From Oxytricha trifallax (lineage: Eukaryota; Ciliophora; Spirotrichea; Sporadotrichida; Oxytrichidae), in contig ARYC01000108.1 of the NCBI GenBank assembly GCA_000711775.1, forward strand, positions 124,001 to 188,000: 64,000 nt of DNA. The letters are read 5' to 3'. Every line of letters begins with the position of its first letter. Within the stretch, counting starts at the first letter, position 1. Positions 13,503 to 24,740 of this stretch are shown piece after piece. The notes under the pieces are model-generated. The model was not told where the DNA came from and did not search any database. It was given only the letters and a program-made list of their open reading frames with translations. Both the position numbers and the translations under genes were made by a program.

Positions 13503-15960
13503 AATTGATAAATATTTAATTTTTAGTATAACTCATTAATCATCATCATTCTTGATGTTAACTAAAATGATTCTTTATTATATACTCAAATCATTTGGAT
13601 GAACTTAATTAATAAATTATTAAATTAAAATCAATCTGTAATATTATAACCTAAAATATTACATAATATATAGAAAATATATACTTTAAATTTCTTTTTG
13701 TTTTAAAAGAATTATTTTAAAAATTGAATTTATTCAAATAAATTAATAATTACTGTTAATTTTATACTTATATAAAAATTAAGTAAGATGCCAAAATCAT
13801 AGAATAAAACTATTTGATTCATCAATATGGATTCCTTAAGTCCAAGTATTAAATTCAGTACAGCATTAAATGTAATAATATAGAAGTTAATCAAATTTAT
13901 AGTTAAAATATTATTAATAAATATAAATATATAATATTTAAATTTATATTTTAAATTATTGGTTTGTTGACATAATCCCAATAAGTGATATCTTAATTAA
14001 GCTATAATTGCATAATAATATACTATTTTTTCAATGATTCATTGAGAGCTAAGCAGCTTCAAGTCATTGTTAAAAACATTATAGTCTAATCATTTTAAAT
14101 ATATAAATAAATTTTTAAATAAATTAATCATTTAAAACTTATATCATAATAGCATAAATAGATTTAGTATCTTATATATAAATTGTGTTTTATTATATTC
14201 ATATTTTATATTAGGATTACAATTTATTTTCATTATATTATGGTTTAAATCAATAGAAAATAGATAAATTTAACAATTCTAAGATCTATTAATCTATATA
14301 TGATCAATTATAGACATCAAGTGCTTGATTATATTAACTAGTGTCATTGATAATATAAATTTGAAATTAATTAAATATATATATAAATAAAATATATATA
14401 AATCAACATGATTTAAAAATATATAAAAATATAAATTCTCGTATTTACTACAGTTTGCTTTAATAGGTTTTTTTGTATATTCTTATATTATTGATTCCAT
14501 TTTTTTTATTACTTAAAACATACATTAACTAAAAAAAAATTCAATTATAGAAAAAATGATAAATATATTCTAAATAAAAGAGGGAAATTAGACTAAGAAT
14601 TAAAGAAGCAAGCCTTTATAGTTGATGGTGAGTGTAGCGGTTCCAGTAACTAGGCAGTTCTTCTATTGCTACAAAATAAGAATTTAGTGTTAAAAGCCTA
14701 GTTTTTAAATCCAAGGTGGATTGATGATGATTATAACTTATAAGATCTTGGAGCTTTTGAATTTTAGAAAACTATTCAAAACTAGAACATTAAAAATCAA
14801 ATAAACAATTTACTATTTTACTTGCTATAAGAAGAGCAAAAAAATTAAACTCGATATCCATCTGGTGTGGAACATCTCCTAGATTATATATTTACACGTA
14901 GTATAGTAATAATAGTATTATATAATAAGTTTAGGAAAAAAATGAAAGCAACCCTTAAGTTGTTAAATATATATTTATAAGTTAAATTTATATATGATCT
15001 ATTAAATAAATCTAAAATTAGATTAGCTTATTTAATTGTAAATATACATAGTCAAATATTTTATTTTGAAACTATTCTCTTTTTTTTATTGGCAAAATAT
15101 ATATGTTATCTCATTAAGTAGCAGTGAATCCAAATAAACAAAAATTTAAGAAAAAAAAATTATATTTAAATAAATTAATTTAAATTTATTCACAATATGA
15201 AAAACATTTTCATCTAAACTTGAAGTTATTTATATAAAAATAAAAATTATTATTTAATATAATCAGAAATATTTATTTTAATTTTATTTTCTATTACTTA
15301 ATTATAATATGAAAATTATAATTTTAATAATTGTAATATATTTTTACTACAATATATATTTGATAAGAATTTAATATTTTATTTTGAATAAAAAATATTA
15401 TATTGTTTGCTCCTAATTATTAATTATATAGCGGATAGTACAGGTGGTTATTGTTATCGTGATCTTTGCATTCATTGGTTCTTATAGTAATTCTTAGAAT
15501 AAATTAAAGATGATTATGCAGATTTTTACAACCTAAAAGATTCTCTTATTTTTTTATACAATAAACTTTATTAATGAAAAATTAGAATTTTATAATAACA
15601 ACCAAATGAGCATGATGATAAATAAATTAATAAGATCTCAATTGTATATAACTTTATTTTTATTTTTCATAATATTAATGTAAAATTTTTTAAATGAAGT
15701 TTATAAAATAAAATTTGTTAATTTTATAATATTTATCATTTTTATTACCTCAACACTGGACTATCAAATTTAAAGTTTTTATATAAAATGATTAAAAATT
15801 TAAAGTATTTTGATTGTATTGACACCCTGAGCAAACACTTGTATAAATATTAAATTATATAATCAATATTGTCATTTAAAAAAATATTTAGACTAATTTC
15901 CAATAAAGGTTTCAATATATTTAACTAATTTTAACAAACTAACTATAAATTATAAATTTA
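13503..15960. other. AT-rich stretch, possible faint gene traces
   Basis: Mostly A/T-rich and featureless. A patch at 14,590-14,930 and a short one at 15,425-15,530 are less AT-rich, but no convincing product or RNA fold emerges on either strand. Confidence 0.45.
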
Positions 15961-15989
15961 AAAATCTTTTTTTATTGTTACATTTATTT

Positions 15990-16353
15990 TCATTAATTGA
16001 TATTATTCTTTATGTAAGCAATGATGTCCATAATAAATTTATACTGTTGGTTGATAACTCTTATTTTTCTTATATTCCTACACCATAATTATTCATAAAC
16101 AAGTTCTTTGATTCTGTTAGAACGGCCGTGCTTCATATTATATGTATGCTTTATTCAATATTTCAAAACATTCCAAAAGTGAAAGATATTGAAATGGAAC
16201 ATGTCCCTTTGTTCATGACTATTTATGTTAAGAATATGTTGTTAGTGGTTCATTCTAAGAAGATTCAAATTAATTGTTGTATAAGCTAACCATCATCAGT
16301 ATGTATGGTACTACCTTGTGCAGCATGCTGTCTTATTAATCTCTAGTGAATAA
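15990..16353 (+). pseudogene. Gene remnant, about 115 codons
   Basis: Composition rises here and the plus strand gives a protein-like frame (...NDVHNKFILLVDN...DSVRTAVLHIICMLY...IPKVKDIEMEHVPLF...) using TAA as Gln and ending at a TGA near 16,350. No start codon fits the left end, where the sequence merges into A/T-rich DNA. It looks like the 3' part of a gene or a decayed copy. I do not recognise it. An open frame of this length is weak evidence alone; the call rests on amino-acid composition. Confidence 0.35.
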
Positions 16354-18829
16354 TGACTCCTAATTTCAACCCGGAATATCTTAATAAAAGAAGTAATTTT
16401 GAAAGTAATATAATATTTAAGAAATTTTTAATTTTACATTAAAAATGTTATAATAAAATTAGATATTTATAATAAAATTAAACTAATTATGTATGTAAAT
16501 TACTCTTAGATTAAAGAATATCTAAAAATATTTTTCTAAAAAATTAACAATTTTTACTATTGAAAATATATATAAGTAAAATAAATGTTTAATTTTTCCT
16601 TTTATAAACAACATTATTTTATAATTATTTTTATAATATTTTACATTTACCAGTAGCTTTTTCTATCCAAATCTACCGGTAGTAATCCTAGATTCCAGAT
16701 ATTAAAATTTTAATAAGCTGTGGGTCAATTGACTTTCATCCATTTTGGTCAATTATAAGTTAAATAAACAATTTGATTTTTACTTATTTTGTTTATATTT
16801 GTTAACTTTTGAAAAAAAATTAAAATATTTATATAAGTTAATATTATTAAAAATGCAAGATTATATGTATTAAAAGGCAAGATAAATTTAAATTCAGAAA
16901 TTTTATTCATAATATCTTTAAAAAAATATATTTTTTTAAATATAATACAACAGAAAATATATAATAATTCTTATAATAAAAATTTCTTATATATAATCAA
17001 TAGTAATTTTTTTAATAATAATAAATTATATAATAGAATTAAATAATTTTAATTATAAAGTATATATTAAAATTATGTTTTACTCAAACATTTTATTTAT
17101 ATATTTACAATATAATTTAAATTCTAATATTTTAATTAAAGTAATTTTTTAAAGATCATCAGTAATATAATTATTTTAATTTTAAATGAATTTTAAGCTA
17201 AAATTTATCAATATTGTAATAAATTTCATAGTATTTAAAAAGTTGCTCACTTATCTTAGCAAGTAGTTTTATAAAAAAATAAAAATTGAAAAATTATAAA
17301 TAAACACAAATTTACCCAAATTAAATATTTAATTAAGATTTTTATTTAATAAAATTGATCATAAATATATTCATTTTCTACTTGTATAAACATCATGACA
17401 TCATCTGTGAGCTATAGATAACTTGTGTGAGCCCAAGATTTTACTTTTCCGTTAAAGCTGTCGGCTTTGAGCTCAAGACGTCAATATCCTTACTTAAGTG
17501 AATAATTTAATTTTAATGTAATCTTAAATAAAATATTAAATATAAAATCAATCATAATTTAAAATTGTTTTTTGGAATATGCATGCTCATATGAAATACA
17601 AAATAATAAAGAAAATTTCATTGTGATTTTAGTCAAAAACTTATTAAAAACTTAAATATTAGTTCTTTTTATATGCTTGATGATTTAACATAAATCTATG
17701 ACTTTTTATAATCATAAAGATTAGCATTATTTAACGAGCCGGAAATTTGCGAAATGAAGCCCTTGAATAATCTATCGCATTAAGAAATTTCCCAAAACAA
17801 TATTCAGAAAATTTATGTAATATTTGTAAATACTAGTTGACAATATATATATATATATATATATATCTATATTATGCTTTCATGCATAATTAATTTACCA
17901 CTTTTTTAATTGTAATAAAAATTGTAATTTTATAATCTCATATAGTATTTTTATAATTTAATTATTTCTGACGAATAAAATTTATAGTTTTTCGAATAAA
18001 AAATTATGTATAAAATAATCAAAATTCATAAAGTAATCTATTTAAAAATCTTAATACAATTAAATTCAATGGCAAACAACATAGACTAAAAGTTACATAT
18101 TAAGAAATTTATTTATTAATTTTTCAAATAAAATATTTACCAGAACTCTAATTTTTAAAAAGTTTTATAAAGTAAAATAATTATATTTATTCCATAATTA
18201 GCCCATCGAATTGTGATGCAATTCTTTGCCATGATCTTTTAAATTTTACAAAATACTAAAATTAGTTGGGTTGGGCGTGTGTGTTATTACAGCAACAATG
18301 AAATTATTTTTAATTATAAATAACATAGTTTAATAAAATAAATTTATTATTTCTCTTGCTGAGAAATTATTAATAAATGATCAATCAATAAATTAAATTA
18401 ATTTGCCTATTGTATAAATATTAATAAACTTATATATTTAATCATTATAAAAATTAAAATAAAGAAATAAATAATTATTATTATAATTTAATATTTTTTA
18501 TATTTTTTCTTTTATAAATTCTTATGTTTAAAAAACAATAATGAAAATATCAATACGAATAAATAATACTATTATTGATTTAACTCATAAAAATATGATA
18601 ATAAACATTGACCAAATTCAGTAATTAAAAACCAAGTCAATACAAAACATTTCTAAGACTTTAAAAAATCTAAGATAAATGTAGTAGTTAATGATTTATT
18701 AAGAGAAAAAAATAATTATGCTTTAAATTATTTTAAAATAAGACCTCTATATAAAAGATGTTTAAAAAAATCGAGAATGAAATTTAAATACATTATTGAA
18801 TTATTTATTATTAGAAAAAAGAAAATTAC
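16354..18829. other. AT-rich stretch with (TA)n repeat
   Basis: Contains a (TA)n run at 17,843-17,866 and a GC-richer patch at 17,390-17,490 with no product. Its right boundary is abrupt: coding-like sequence begins at about 18,830. Confidence 0.5.
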
Positions 18830-21035
18830 GTTTCATAGGTTCTTGATTATCTGCACTATTTCAAGGTATAAGTTCTTTGACTCCGATGGCGTCTCTCTGG
18901 GATCGTTGTTCTTCACCATTTCATTCAACTGCTGTCTAATATGGGTTTCGAATCCCCTCTTGAACTAAATAGTTATTGGCTATGATAACATGCGCATCAC
19001 CTTAGTTAGCAGTGTAAAGGGAATAGTAGGATTGTCCTCGAGCATTTTACAAAAAAAGCTGAAGAGATTATTCTCGATCTATAGCAGTACCTTCCCAAAT
19101 TTATCCTCCATCGAGGCTCCTCTGGGTTAAACTCCTCCAACTACTGACTCCTCTAATCCCAGTTCCTCCATTTCTTTTAAAATCAATGTCTTGAAGTGGT
19201 TTAGTCTCGTTCTAGGACCGCGGAGGACGACCCATGAAAAGGCTGCACTAATTATTTCTTTGTCATCTTTAGGAGCAACCACTTACTTCAATACTTGATC
19301 TGGAAATGGGAGCTCTTTCATTTTCTTTATAGCGACTATATACTTTTACATCTTCTCAAACTTGCTCTTTGTTTACTTCATTATATTTATCTGCTTATTC
19401 TGAATGGCTTCGCTCTAAACTCAATCTTGCTCTGTAACTATTTATAATCTCTTTTGCCTCCCTTTTTGTGTGCTGTCTAATAATGCTGCCTTAGCATCCA
19501 TTTCTCTACCTCTATCAGCTCTCTTGCCAATTAATTATAATGCTCTTGATTTTCTTGGAGTGCTTTGAGGTATTGCTTGCTTGTTGGTTCTATGCTGTTT
19601 ATTGCCTTTGTTGTGAGGATTGGTTCGACGATTTTTTCGGGAGCTCTTCCTGCTGCTTTTGATTTTCATCCTGTTACCGCCTTGCTTTACCACCTTTTCT
19701 CCCTTCATAAAACGATACCATTCTCGTTTAAAAGCCTTTCTCTTTTTATAGGGAGGATTGTCTGCACGAATAGCCAGCATACCAATGTAATACACTCCGT
19801 GGTACCATTATTAGAGTTAATCTCCCTCAGGTGTAATTTCAATTGGTCTATCCTCCGCAGAATCCAATAACCACCATTTGCCAGCATCTTTTACTACGGC
19901 TGCTGCATGACACTGTTTGTGGGATTTTTATAGCCCATTTTCGAGTGAAGTTGTTAACACCATAATTTAGATTATGAATTTGCTATCTGGATTATCGGTC
20001 TCCAAGAGACCCCACCACCCTTGGTGTATATTCGCCTTCATATTACGAAGGATAACTCCCGAGAAGGCACGTGTAAAAATTGGGCTGTACCATTAATCGA
20101 TGTTAGGGTCGTAGAATAGAAACGGAAGGTTCTTGTAGCAGTAACCTTCCTCCCAAGGCATCTCCAACTTTCTTTTATTGGACATGTGAGTTCTTGATTC
20201 GTAAAGTGCATGAAACTTTTCAGGGGAATCAAATAACGCTCCACCAGCGACCATATTGCTGGCAGTTATAAAACATGTGAGAGTAGATTAGTCCTGCTTA
20301 CCCGGATGCCAGTATGCTTTCTTAAAGATGTCTTGCGGAGGCAACTATTAAACTTCCTCAGAATATAATTGGGTGGTCTTAAATTATTTAAGAATCTGCT
20401 TATAAGCTCCTTGAATAAATTATTCCCTTGTTTGCTGAATCATTGAACCATAATCGATGTCTTAGAAACTGTCATACGTTTTTGTTAACATATTTTCTTA
20501 TTCTCAAGAGAAGTTGAGGAAAGTGCATTAATAGTCATTTAGCTCTGGAATAATGTGTAGTTAGTTGCTATCTTTATCATCTTCTTCATCTTTTACAACA
20601 CTTTGGTATGAGTTGTCTCCATTCTCCGATTCCTCAAAAGATTCAAAACTCTGTTTTCAACAGTACTTAAAATTAGGAGTGAAAGTGCTTGCTTTTTTAT
20701 CTTGTGATTTTTAAATCTTTTCAGATATTGTTGCTATCGTGTCATAGTGAACAACATACTTGCCATTTTGAAGAGTTTTGTGACGGGCGGTACATTTTTG
20801 TTAGTAGACCTTGACTTCCATCAGCTCAAATCTTTTGTCAATTAAAAATTTCTCAGCTTCATCAATTGCCCAATCCCCCATTAAGTTTGATTCAGGTATC
20901 CAACTATCGTGTTTTGGCCCATACCCTTTCCATCTAATCAAGTATTCAAACCCATTTTCTGACTTGCGTGCATCCAGTATCTTGCTTATATCATATTGAA
21001 GTTGCTCTTTCACAAGTTTTTACATATTTTAACCC
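18830..21035 (-). CDS. Chromodomain protein with possible papain-like domain (or 3' exon of the transposase)
   Basis: One minus-strand frame runs through about 730 codons using TAA/TAG as Gln. Near the N-terminus is a clear chromodomain: YDISKILDARKS, then EYLIRWKGYG and DSWIPESNL, keeping the Tyr-Trp-Trp aromatic cage expected for methyl-lysine binding. Three in-frame TGAs (20,657; 20,504; 19,421) sit within coding sequence and fit Trp. The middle region has a candidate Cys (STLTCFITASNM) and, about 125 residues later, CHAAAVVKDAGKWWLLDS, which resembles the His-Asp half of papain-fold proteases; that is only a suggestion. A Lys/Arg-rich segment follows (KIKSSRKSSRKNRRTN), then a helical C-terminus. 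An ATG lies at 21,023-21,025, but the frame also joins the transposase across a possible intron. The 3' end fades into AT-rich DNA without a certain stop. Confidence 0.75.
20866..21025 (-). other. Chromodomain-encoding segment
   Basis: It encodes about 50 residues with the canonical chromodomain order: beta strand YDISKIL, variable loop, EYLIRWKGYG, then DSWIPESNL. Known members (chromoviral integrases, HP1, Polycomb) bind methylated histone H3 and can direct integration to heterochromatin. Cage residues are present. Confidence 0.85.
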
Positions 21036-21218
21036 CTGGAACATTTCGACATTTTTCTGTTTTTATTTATTTTATTACAACTCTAAACTAAGAATGATTA
21101 GCAAAGTAATCGAGAATAAAACTAAATTATATTGATAATTTAGCTGTTTAATATTTAAACCAGCTTCTAATGCTTGATTTAAATATAAGCTCTAATAATT
21201 GGACTAACTTAAACTTAC
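21036..21218 (-). other. 183-nt AT-rich gap: possible intron fusing transposase to chromodomain, or short intergenic region
   Basis: On the minus strand the transposase frame reaches ...RQYHSF and then GTAAGT. The next good acceptor is TTCCAG before GGGTTAAAATATG. Splicing 21,036-21,218 completes an ATG codon and enters the chromodomain frame exactly. There is no TGA in this frame before the chromodomain, so a separate transposase stop is not visible. It is longer than the other introns and could instead be a promoter-containing spacer. Confidence 0.4.
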
Positions 21219-22358
21219 ATGAATGAATGATACTAACGTAACTTTGCCATATACTCTCCACCTTGGGCAGTTTTAGCACCATTCGGAGGAATAGCCAAGA
21301 CTGCAGTGACATCTCATCTCCTGGACAACCAAGTGTTATACATGATGAATAAAAGATGATTCAAGAAACTTTGAATCTTAAGAGAATTTGTAAGGTTACA
21401 GGATTCATTCTTACAAATAGGACTAAATCACACTTCTTTCAAACTCAAGTGTTTCAAAGCTGTTATTAGGGCTCTTTGAAATGCTGCTTCGAGCCAAGCC
21501 ATATCAATGTTAGAGATCTAATACGCCAAATGTTGCATATATTTTGATATCTGCCTCCTAGAAATCAATGATTACCTTTAAAATAATTTACTTTGTTGAA
21601 ACTGGGCATCTTGCTTCGTTCAGATCCCGCTGTTTGATGCAGCGAAAGACCTGCTCTACTGGTGCAAGATCAAACTAGTATGGGCCAAGAAATAGAATCG
21701 GCAATCTCATCTTTCTTATTGCATCTATTGTGACCGAACTTTTGTGGTATGGTGCATTGTCCACAATGATCAGATACTTAGTGTACCACCATGGGTCAAG
21801 CTTGCACAGGTGTTTCACCAACAAGATCAGAAAATTGATGAATGTCAAGCTATTAGTGGTTCCATTATTCACTGTAAAAAAAAGCTACCCATTGCTGCAA
21901 GCTGCAGCTGTAATTGAGACCTTGCTCATTCTCCTTGAAGCTGTCGAAAGAGTTGTAGTTCCTGGTGAGGCCCAGGTATAGTTACGATTATCGGTGCTCT
22001 ATACAATAGTCTCATCCACATTTATTATTATTTTACCTCGATACAGAGCACGAATATACTCAGCCGCCGCTAGTTGTCGCGATTGTTTGGAAATGGTTGT
22101 ATTATGATTGGGTGTAATCTAAGTCACTTTATGGTATGAGAGGCCCAAGTCATGCCTTAAGTATTTTATTACATGATACTTTGAAACATTTAAGCCGAGT
22201 TTATTCTTAAGTTCTTCCTGAATAATCTTAGTTGTAATGACAACTCCAGATTGCCTCATAATCCCTATTATTTGTTGTAGTGCTTTTTTAGTTTGATAGT
22301 TTAATTTAGTTGAATTGTTACCTTCGGTAGTTTGGCTTTTGGAATCTGCTTTTTTCAT
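21219..22358 (-). CDS. Tc1/mariner (IS630 superfamily) DD34E transposase
   Basis: It cuts and joins the element's DNA. From the ATG at 22,356-22,358 the frame gives a helix-turn-helix region (KLNYQTKKALQQIIGIMRQS ... GLNVSKYHVIKYL) and then the DDE core: first Asp in IIINVDETIV, second in IIVDNAPYHKS, and Glu in QFDLAPVEQVF with 34 residues between second Asp and Glu (DD34E). TAA/TAG codons encode Gln. A 58-nt intron at 21,518-21,575 links the core to a C-terminal part (NIDMAWLEAAFQRALITALK ... DVTAVLAIPPNGAKTAQGGE) containing two TGAs (21,428 and 21,314) readable as Trp. All three catalytic residues are present. An in-frame ATG exists farther upstream at 22,457. The 3' end may be spliced to the chromodomain exon. 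Confidence 0.85.
21518..21575 (-). other. 58-nt intron in the transposase
   Basis: Donor GTAATC, acceptor GTATTAG. Removing it joins ...STKQIILK to ISNIDMAWLEAA and fixes the frame change. Without it the frame ends at a TGA (21,504) after less convincing residues. An unspliced read through that TGA is the alternative. Confidence 0.45.
22340..22358 (-). promoter_or_regulatory. ATGA overlap and A-AAA-AAG heptamer: possible -1 frameshift site
   Basis: On the minus strand the upstream ORF reads TAG TAA TGA AAA AAG, and the transposase ATG overlaps that TGA. A AAA AAG is a canonical -1 slippery heptamer in the upstream frame. A -1 slip there would join the upstream ORF (with its helix-turn-helix) to the transposase exactly at KKADSKS. 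Reinitiation at the overlapping ATG is the alternative. Confidence 0.35.
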
Positions 22359-23107
22359 TACTAGCTTTTTACAAGAATCTCTTTAATGCCCATGATGGCG
22401 GCGATACAAGAGCTTTAATACCCTTCCTTGAAAAGTTTCATTATCTGGTTATTTCATGTCTCTATCTAAGTCTTCAATTGATCTGGGGATTTGCGAGTTA
22501 ATGCGAGTTTCTGGTTGTCCGTAATTCTATTATTAATATAATTCTCTATACCATTTCTCAAGTCATATTGATCAAAGGATTATGGGGTCATTGTGTTAAC
22601 CTGAAGGGATTATTATAAATCATGTTGCGCTGATTATCCTCCATCTTGTAGAATTCCATTACCAATACAATCAAGATATTCAAGAGCCATTACAGCAAGG
22701 TTACTAATAGCTGATAATCCTATCATGGTGGCGAGTCCGGATTGATGCTTAACCGCTTGTACAACCATTGATTTGGGGTCGATGAGTTATCTGCTATCTT
22801 TATCATTAGCTTGATGGTATACTTAGCAAAATTGTTCCTTGTTCATAATTAGGGAGTTCATGGAATGGGTGCTCAGAATCACGAGCTCGGGTTGATCGAG
22901 GCGACAACATATCAACTGGGTAATGGTAAAAGCAGTCTCATCATTGAGAATTTATTGCTTTGTCTCCTTATGTTAGCCCACAAAGCCTTGAAGGTTAACA
23001 TCTTAATCAAATTGCTAATCCATTAGGTAGTAGTTCTATTATCTATGCATCATTGAGCTTTATTAGTATTCCTGCATTGGTTCTGGTTGGGAGTGGAAGT
23101 TTTTCAT
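22355..23107 (-). CDS. Accessory ORF with a C-terminal helix-turn-helix, upstream of the transposase
   Basis: The ATG is at 23,105-23,107. The frame encodes about 250 residues with TAA/TAG as Gln: a Gln/Met-rich N-terminus, then a well-mixed region (KHQSGLATMIGLSAISNLAV...LEYLDCIGNGI). A TGA at 22,454-22,456 would end it at 217 residues. If that TGA is Trp, the frame adds NNQIMKLFKEGYQSSCIAAI and MGIKEILVKSQ, which looks like the first (PAI-type) helix-turn-helix of a Tc1 transposase. It then stops at the TGA overlapping the transposase ATG. The second helix-turn-helix is in the transposase ORF, so the two ORFs may form one protein by frameshifting. Function of the N-terminal part unknown. 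Confidence 0.65.
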
Positions 23108-23297
23108 TTAAGTTCTAAAGGAATTCCTCTTAATTTGATAGGAATTCTCTATAGGGAAACCCTTTTAAAAGGAATTTTATTCTAAATGGGATGAAATATC
23201 AGAAAAATAGCACCCATCGCCACAAATCAAATAGATTCATGAGTCATTTTTATTAATTATCAAGCCAATTAAATCAAGGATTTATTCAGAAGAATAT
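23108..23297. promoter_or_regulatory. Divergent intergenic region
   Basis: This short gap separates the start of the minus-strand accessory ORF from the plus-strand gene. It contains two GGAATTC copies (about 23,121 and 23,140) and CCCTTTTAAAAGGAATTTT at about 23,160. It is the only divergent gap in the element and the likely shared promoter. The plus-strand frame is also open leftward from 23,298, so part of it could be coding. Confidence 0.4.
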
Positions 23298-24123
23298 ATG
23301 AACTAATAGCGTATTAATTTGTTAGACTAGCAAACTAAGTTGCAAAGCAAGAAAGATTTATATATCTTTTTGTCCTAAGACTGCCTGGTACACTTGCCAA
23401 ACCTCTCGTCCACAAATTCCTATTTCTTGAGTGAGATACTCAAGGGTGACAAGAACGTAAGTTTGCTTTGAGATTCTAACCCTGATAATTCTCACAGTTC
23501 ATCTCAAGGAATTCTGTCAAAGTTTCTGCTATCCATAGCTGGAAGGCCTCACTATAGTGGATCTCCTAAATCTAGCACAATAGCATGAGTAAGTGATGAG
23601 CTATTTGCCCTCTCCGCGTGACTGGAAGAAAATAGACAAACAATGGATAGGAGACATCCTCTACTCAATCATTCCGGACTAGCTGCAAGAAATGATTAAT
23701 TAGGCTAGGTAAAAGCAGTTTTCAAGAAAAGTGGAGAAACGGTCTTTAGATGTATAGCTTCGTCCTGAATTCGCGGAAGCATTCAATTAGTGTATGATGA
23801 TTTCCTGTAAGTTTATTATTTTGTTTTTTATCCTTATAGCTGCAAAAGGCAGAGCCGTTTCTCTATTAAAGCCAAATTCGAAGCGCCGTCGCACTCGTCA
23901 AGAATGTGAAGAGACTAAGGAAGAAGAGTAGCACTTGAGAGCTGACAGGAAGGACTTCTTTCTTCAAGTGAAACGCTAGAAAACTGAATTGCAGCAATTG
24001 TAGCCTTAAAGAGCTTAGATGAGAAGCTTAACAGTCATGAGCGATAATTTTGGTCAAGGATTCAATCAAGAGAATCATCCCCTACAAAGCTAAAGTTTAA
24101 ATAAGTAGTTATTTAATATTTGA
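23298..24123 (+). CDS. Basic/coiled-coil accessory protein with two introns
   Basis: This is the only plus-strand gene of the element. Exons 23,298-23,456, 23,509-23,806 and 23,840-24,123 give 246 residues ending at a TGA. Both introns have GTAAGT donors and restore the frame exactly. The protein has a hydrophobic N-terminal half (DLYIFLSQDCLVHLPNLSS), a middle with PSPRDWKKIDKQWIGDILYS, a basic patch LLKPNSKRRRTRQ and a charged helical segment (EETKEEEQHLRADRKDFFLQ) suggesting nucleic-acid binding or dimerisation. No TGA occurs inside. I do not recognise the family; Tec and TBE1 elements also carry small accessory proteins. The start could lie upstream, since the frame stays open to about 23,150. 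Confidence 0.7.
23457..23508 (+). other. 52-nt intron 1 of the plus-strand gene
   Basis: Donor GTAAGTTTG, a CTAAC branch-like motif, acceptor CTCAAG. It joins ...LKGDKN to EFCQSF in frame. An earlier CACAG acceptor would break the frame. Confidence 0.6.
23807..23839 (+). other. 33-nt intron 2 of the plus-strand gene
   Basis: Donor GTAAGTTTATT, pyrimidine-rich middle, acceptor TTATAG. Removing it joins CMMIS to SAKGRAV in frame. Confidence 0.75.
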
Positions 24124-24740
24124 TACTTATGGTATTTTAATTCAAAAAAGTAGCTTACCTTAATAGTAAACTTTGAGTTATGCTTGAATTCATCGCATTC
24201 TGTCTCTTCTCATTTCAAGATATATAATTGAACTTTCTTATAAAATGACCACCTTATTCTACGTAGTTTAAAGTAATATAGCACTTGTCTAAATTTTACC
24301 CATTTTTGTGCTTAAGCCTGAATATGTAATCCTCAATGATCAATGTTATTTAGTTTACTACATTATCTTAAAGAGAGTTAGAGAATAATACGAAAGTTAT
24401 AATTCAGTTGATGTTGAATAGTCATGCAGGTAAGTAGAGGAGAATTGATGAGTTTTAATCTTTATTAGGAATTAATTAGTTACGTGTGAGAATGAGTAAA
24501 TGCATGTTAGCTTTTTAGAAGTGAGCATAGTTCAAGTCTTAAGAAATAAAATCATTTAAACAGCTGCTGGGATAATATCATTTATTGAGTGCAAATAAAT
24601 TATTACATCGCGTGTTCTGGTTCTCAAATTTTCTGATTATCCCAAGAAAGTAAAAATGATCAGCAAGCCCTCACAAATCCCATCGTCTCAGTACTCCTCA
24701 AATTAGAGGATTTAAACAATGTCTCCTGAAGTTGCTCAGG
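24124..24740. other. Convergent region between two genes
   Basis: It lies between the TGA of the plus-strand gene and the TGA of the large minus-strand gene. A CCTGA-AGTTGC-TCAGG hairpin (24,725-24,740) abuts the minus-strand stop and may mark its end. If that TGA is Trp, the minus frame continues through the region with plausible residues (HIQAQAQKWVKFRQVLYYF), so a longer protein cannot be excluded. Confidence 0.4.

Noticed and set aside
13730..13981. 83-codon minus-strand frame
   Set aside because: Same low-complexity composition as other AT-rich frames; no start context or motif.
19565..20999. Plus-strand frames and alternative minus frames over the chromodomain gene
   Set aside because: They are complements or shifted readings of the long minus-strand frame, which alone contains recognisable domains.
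24150..24740. Extension of the large minus-strand protein past TGA 24,741
   Set aside because: With all three stop codons potentially sense, openness means little; a hairpin directly after this TGA and the convergent neighbour favour a true stop. Left as an alternative only.
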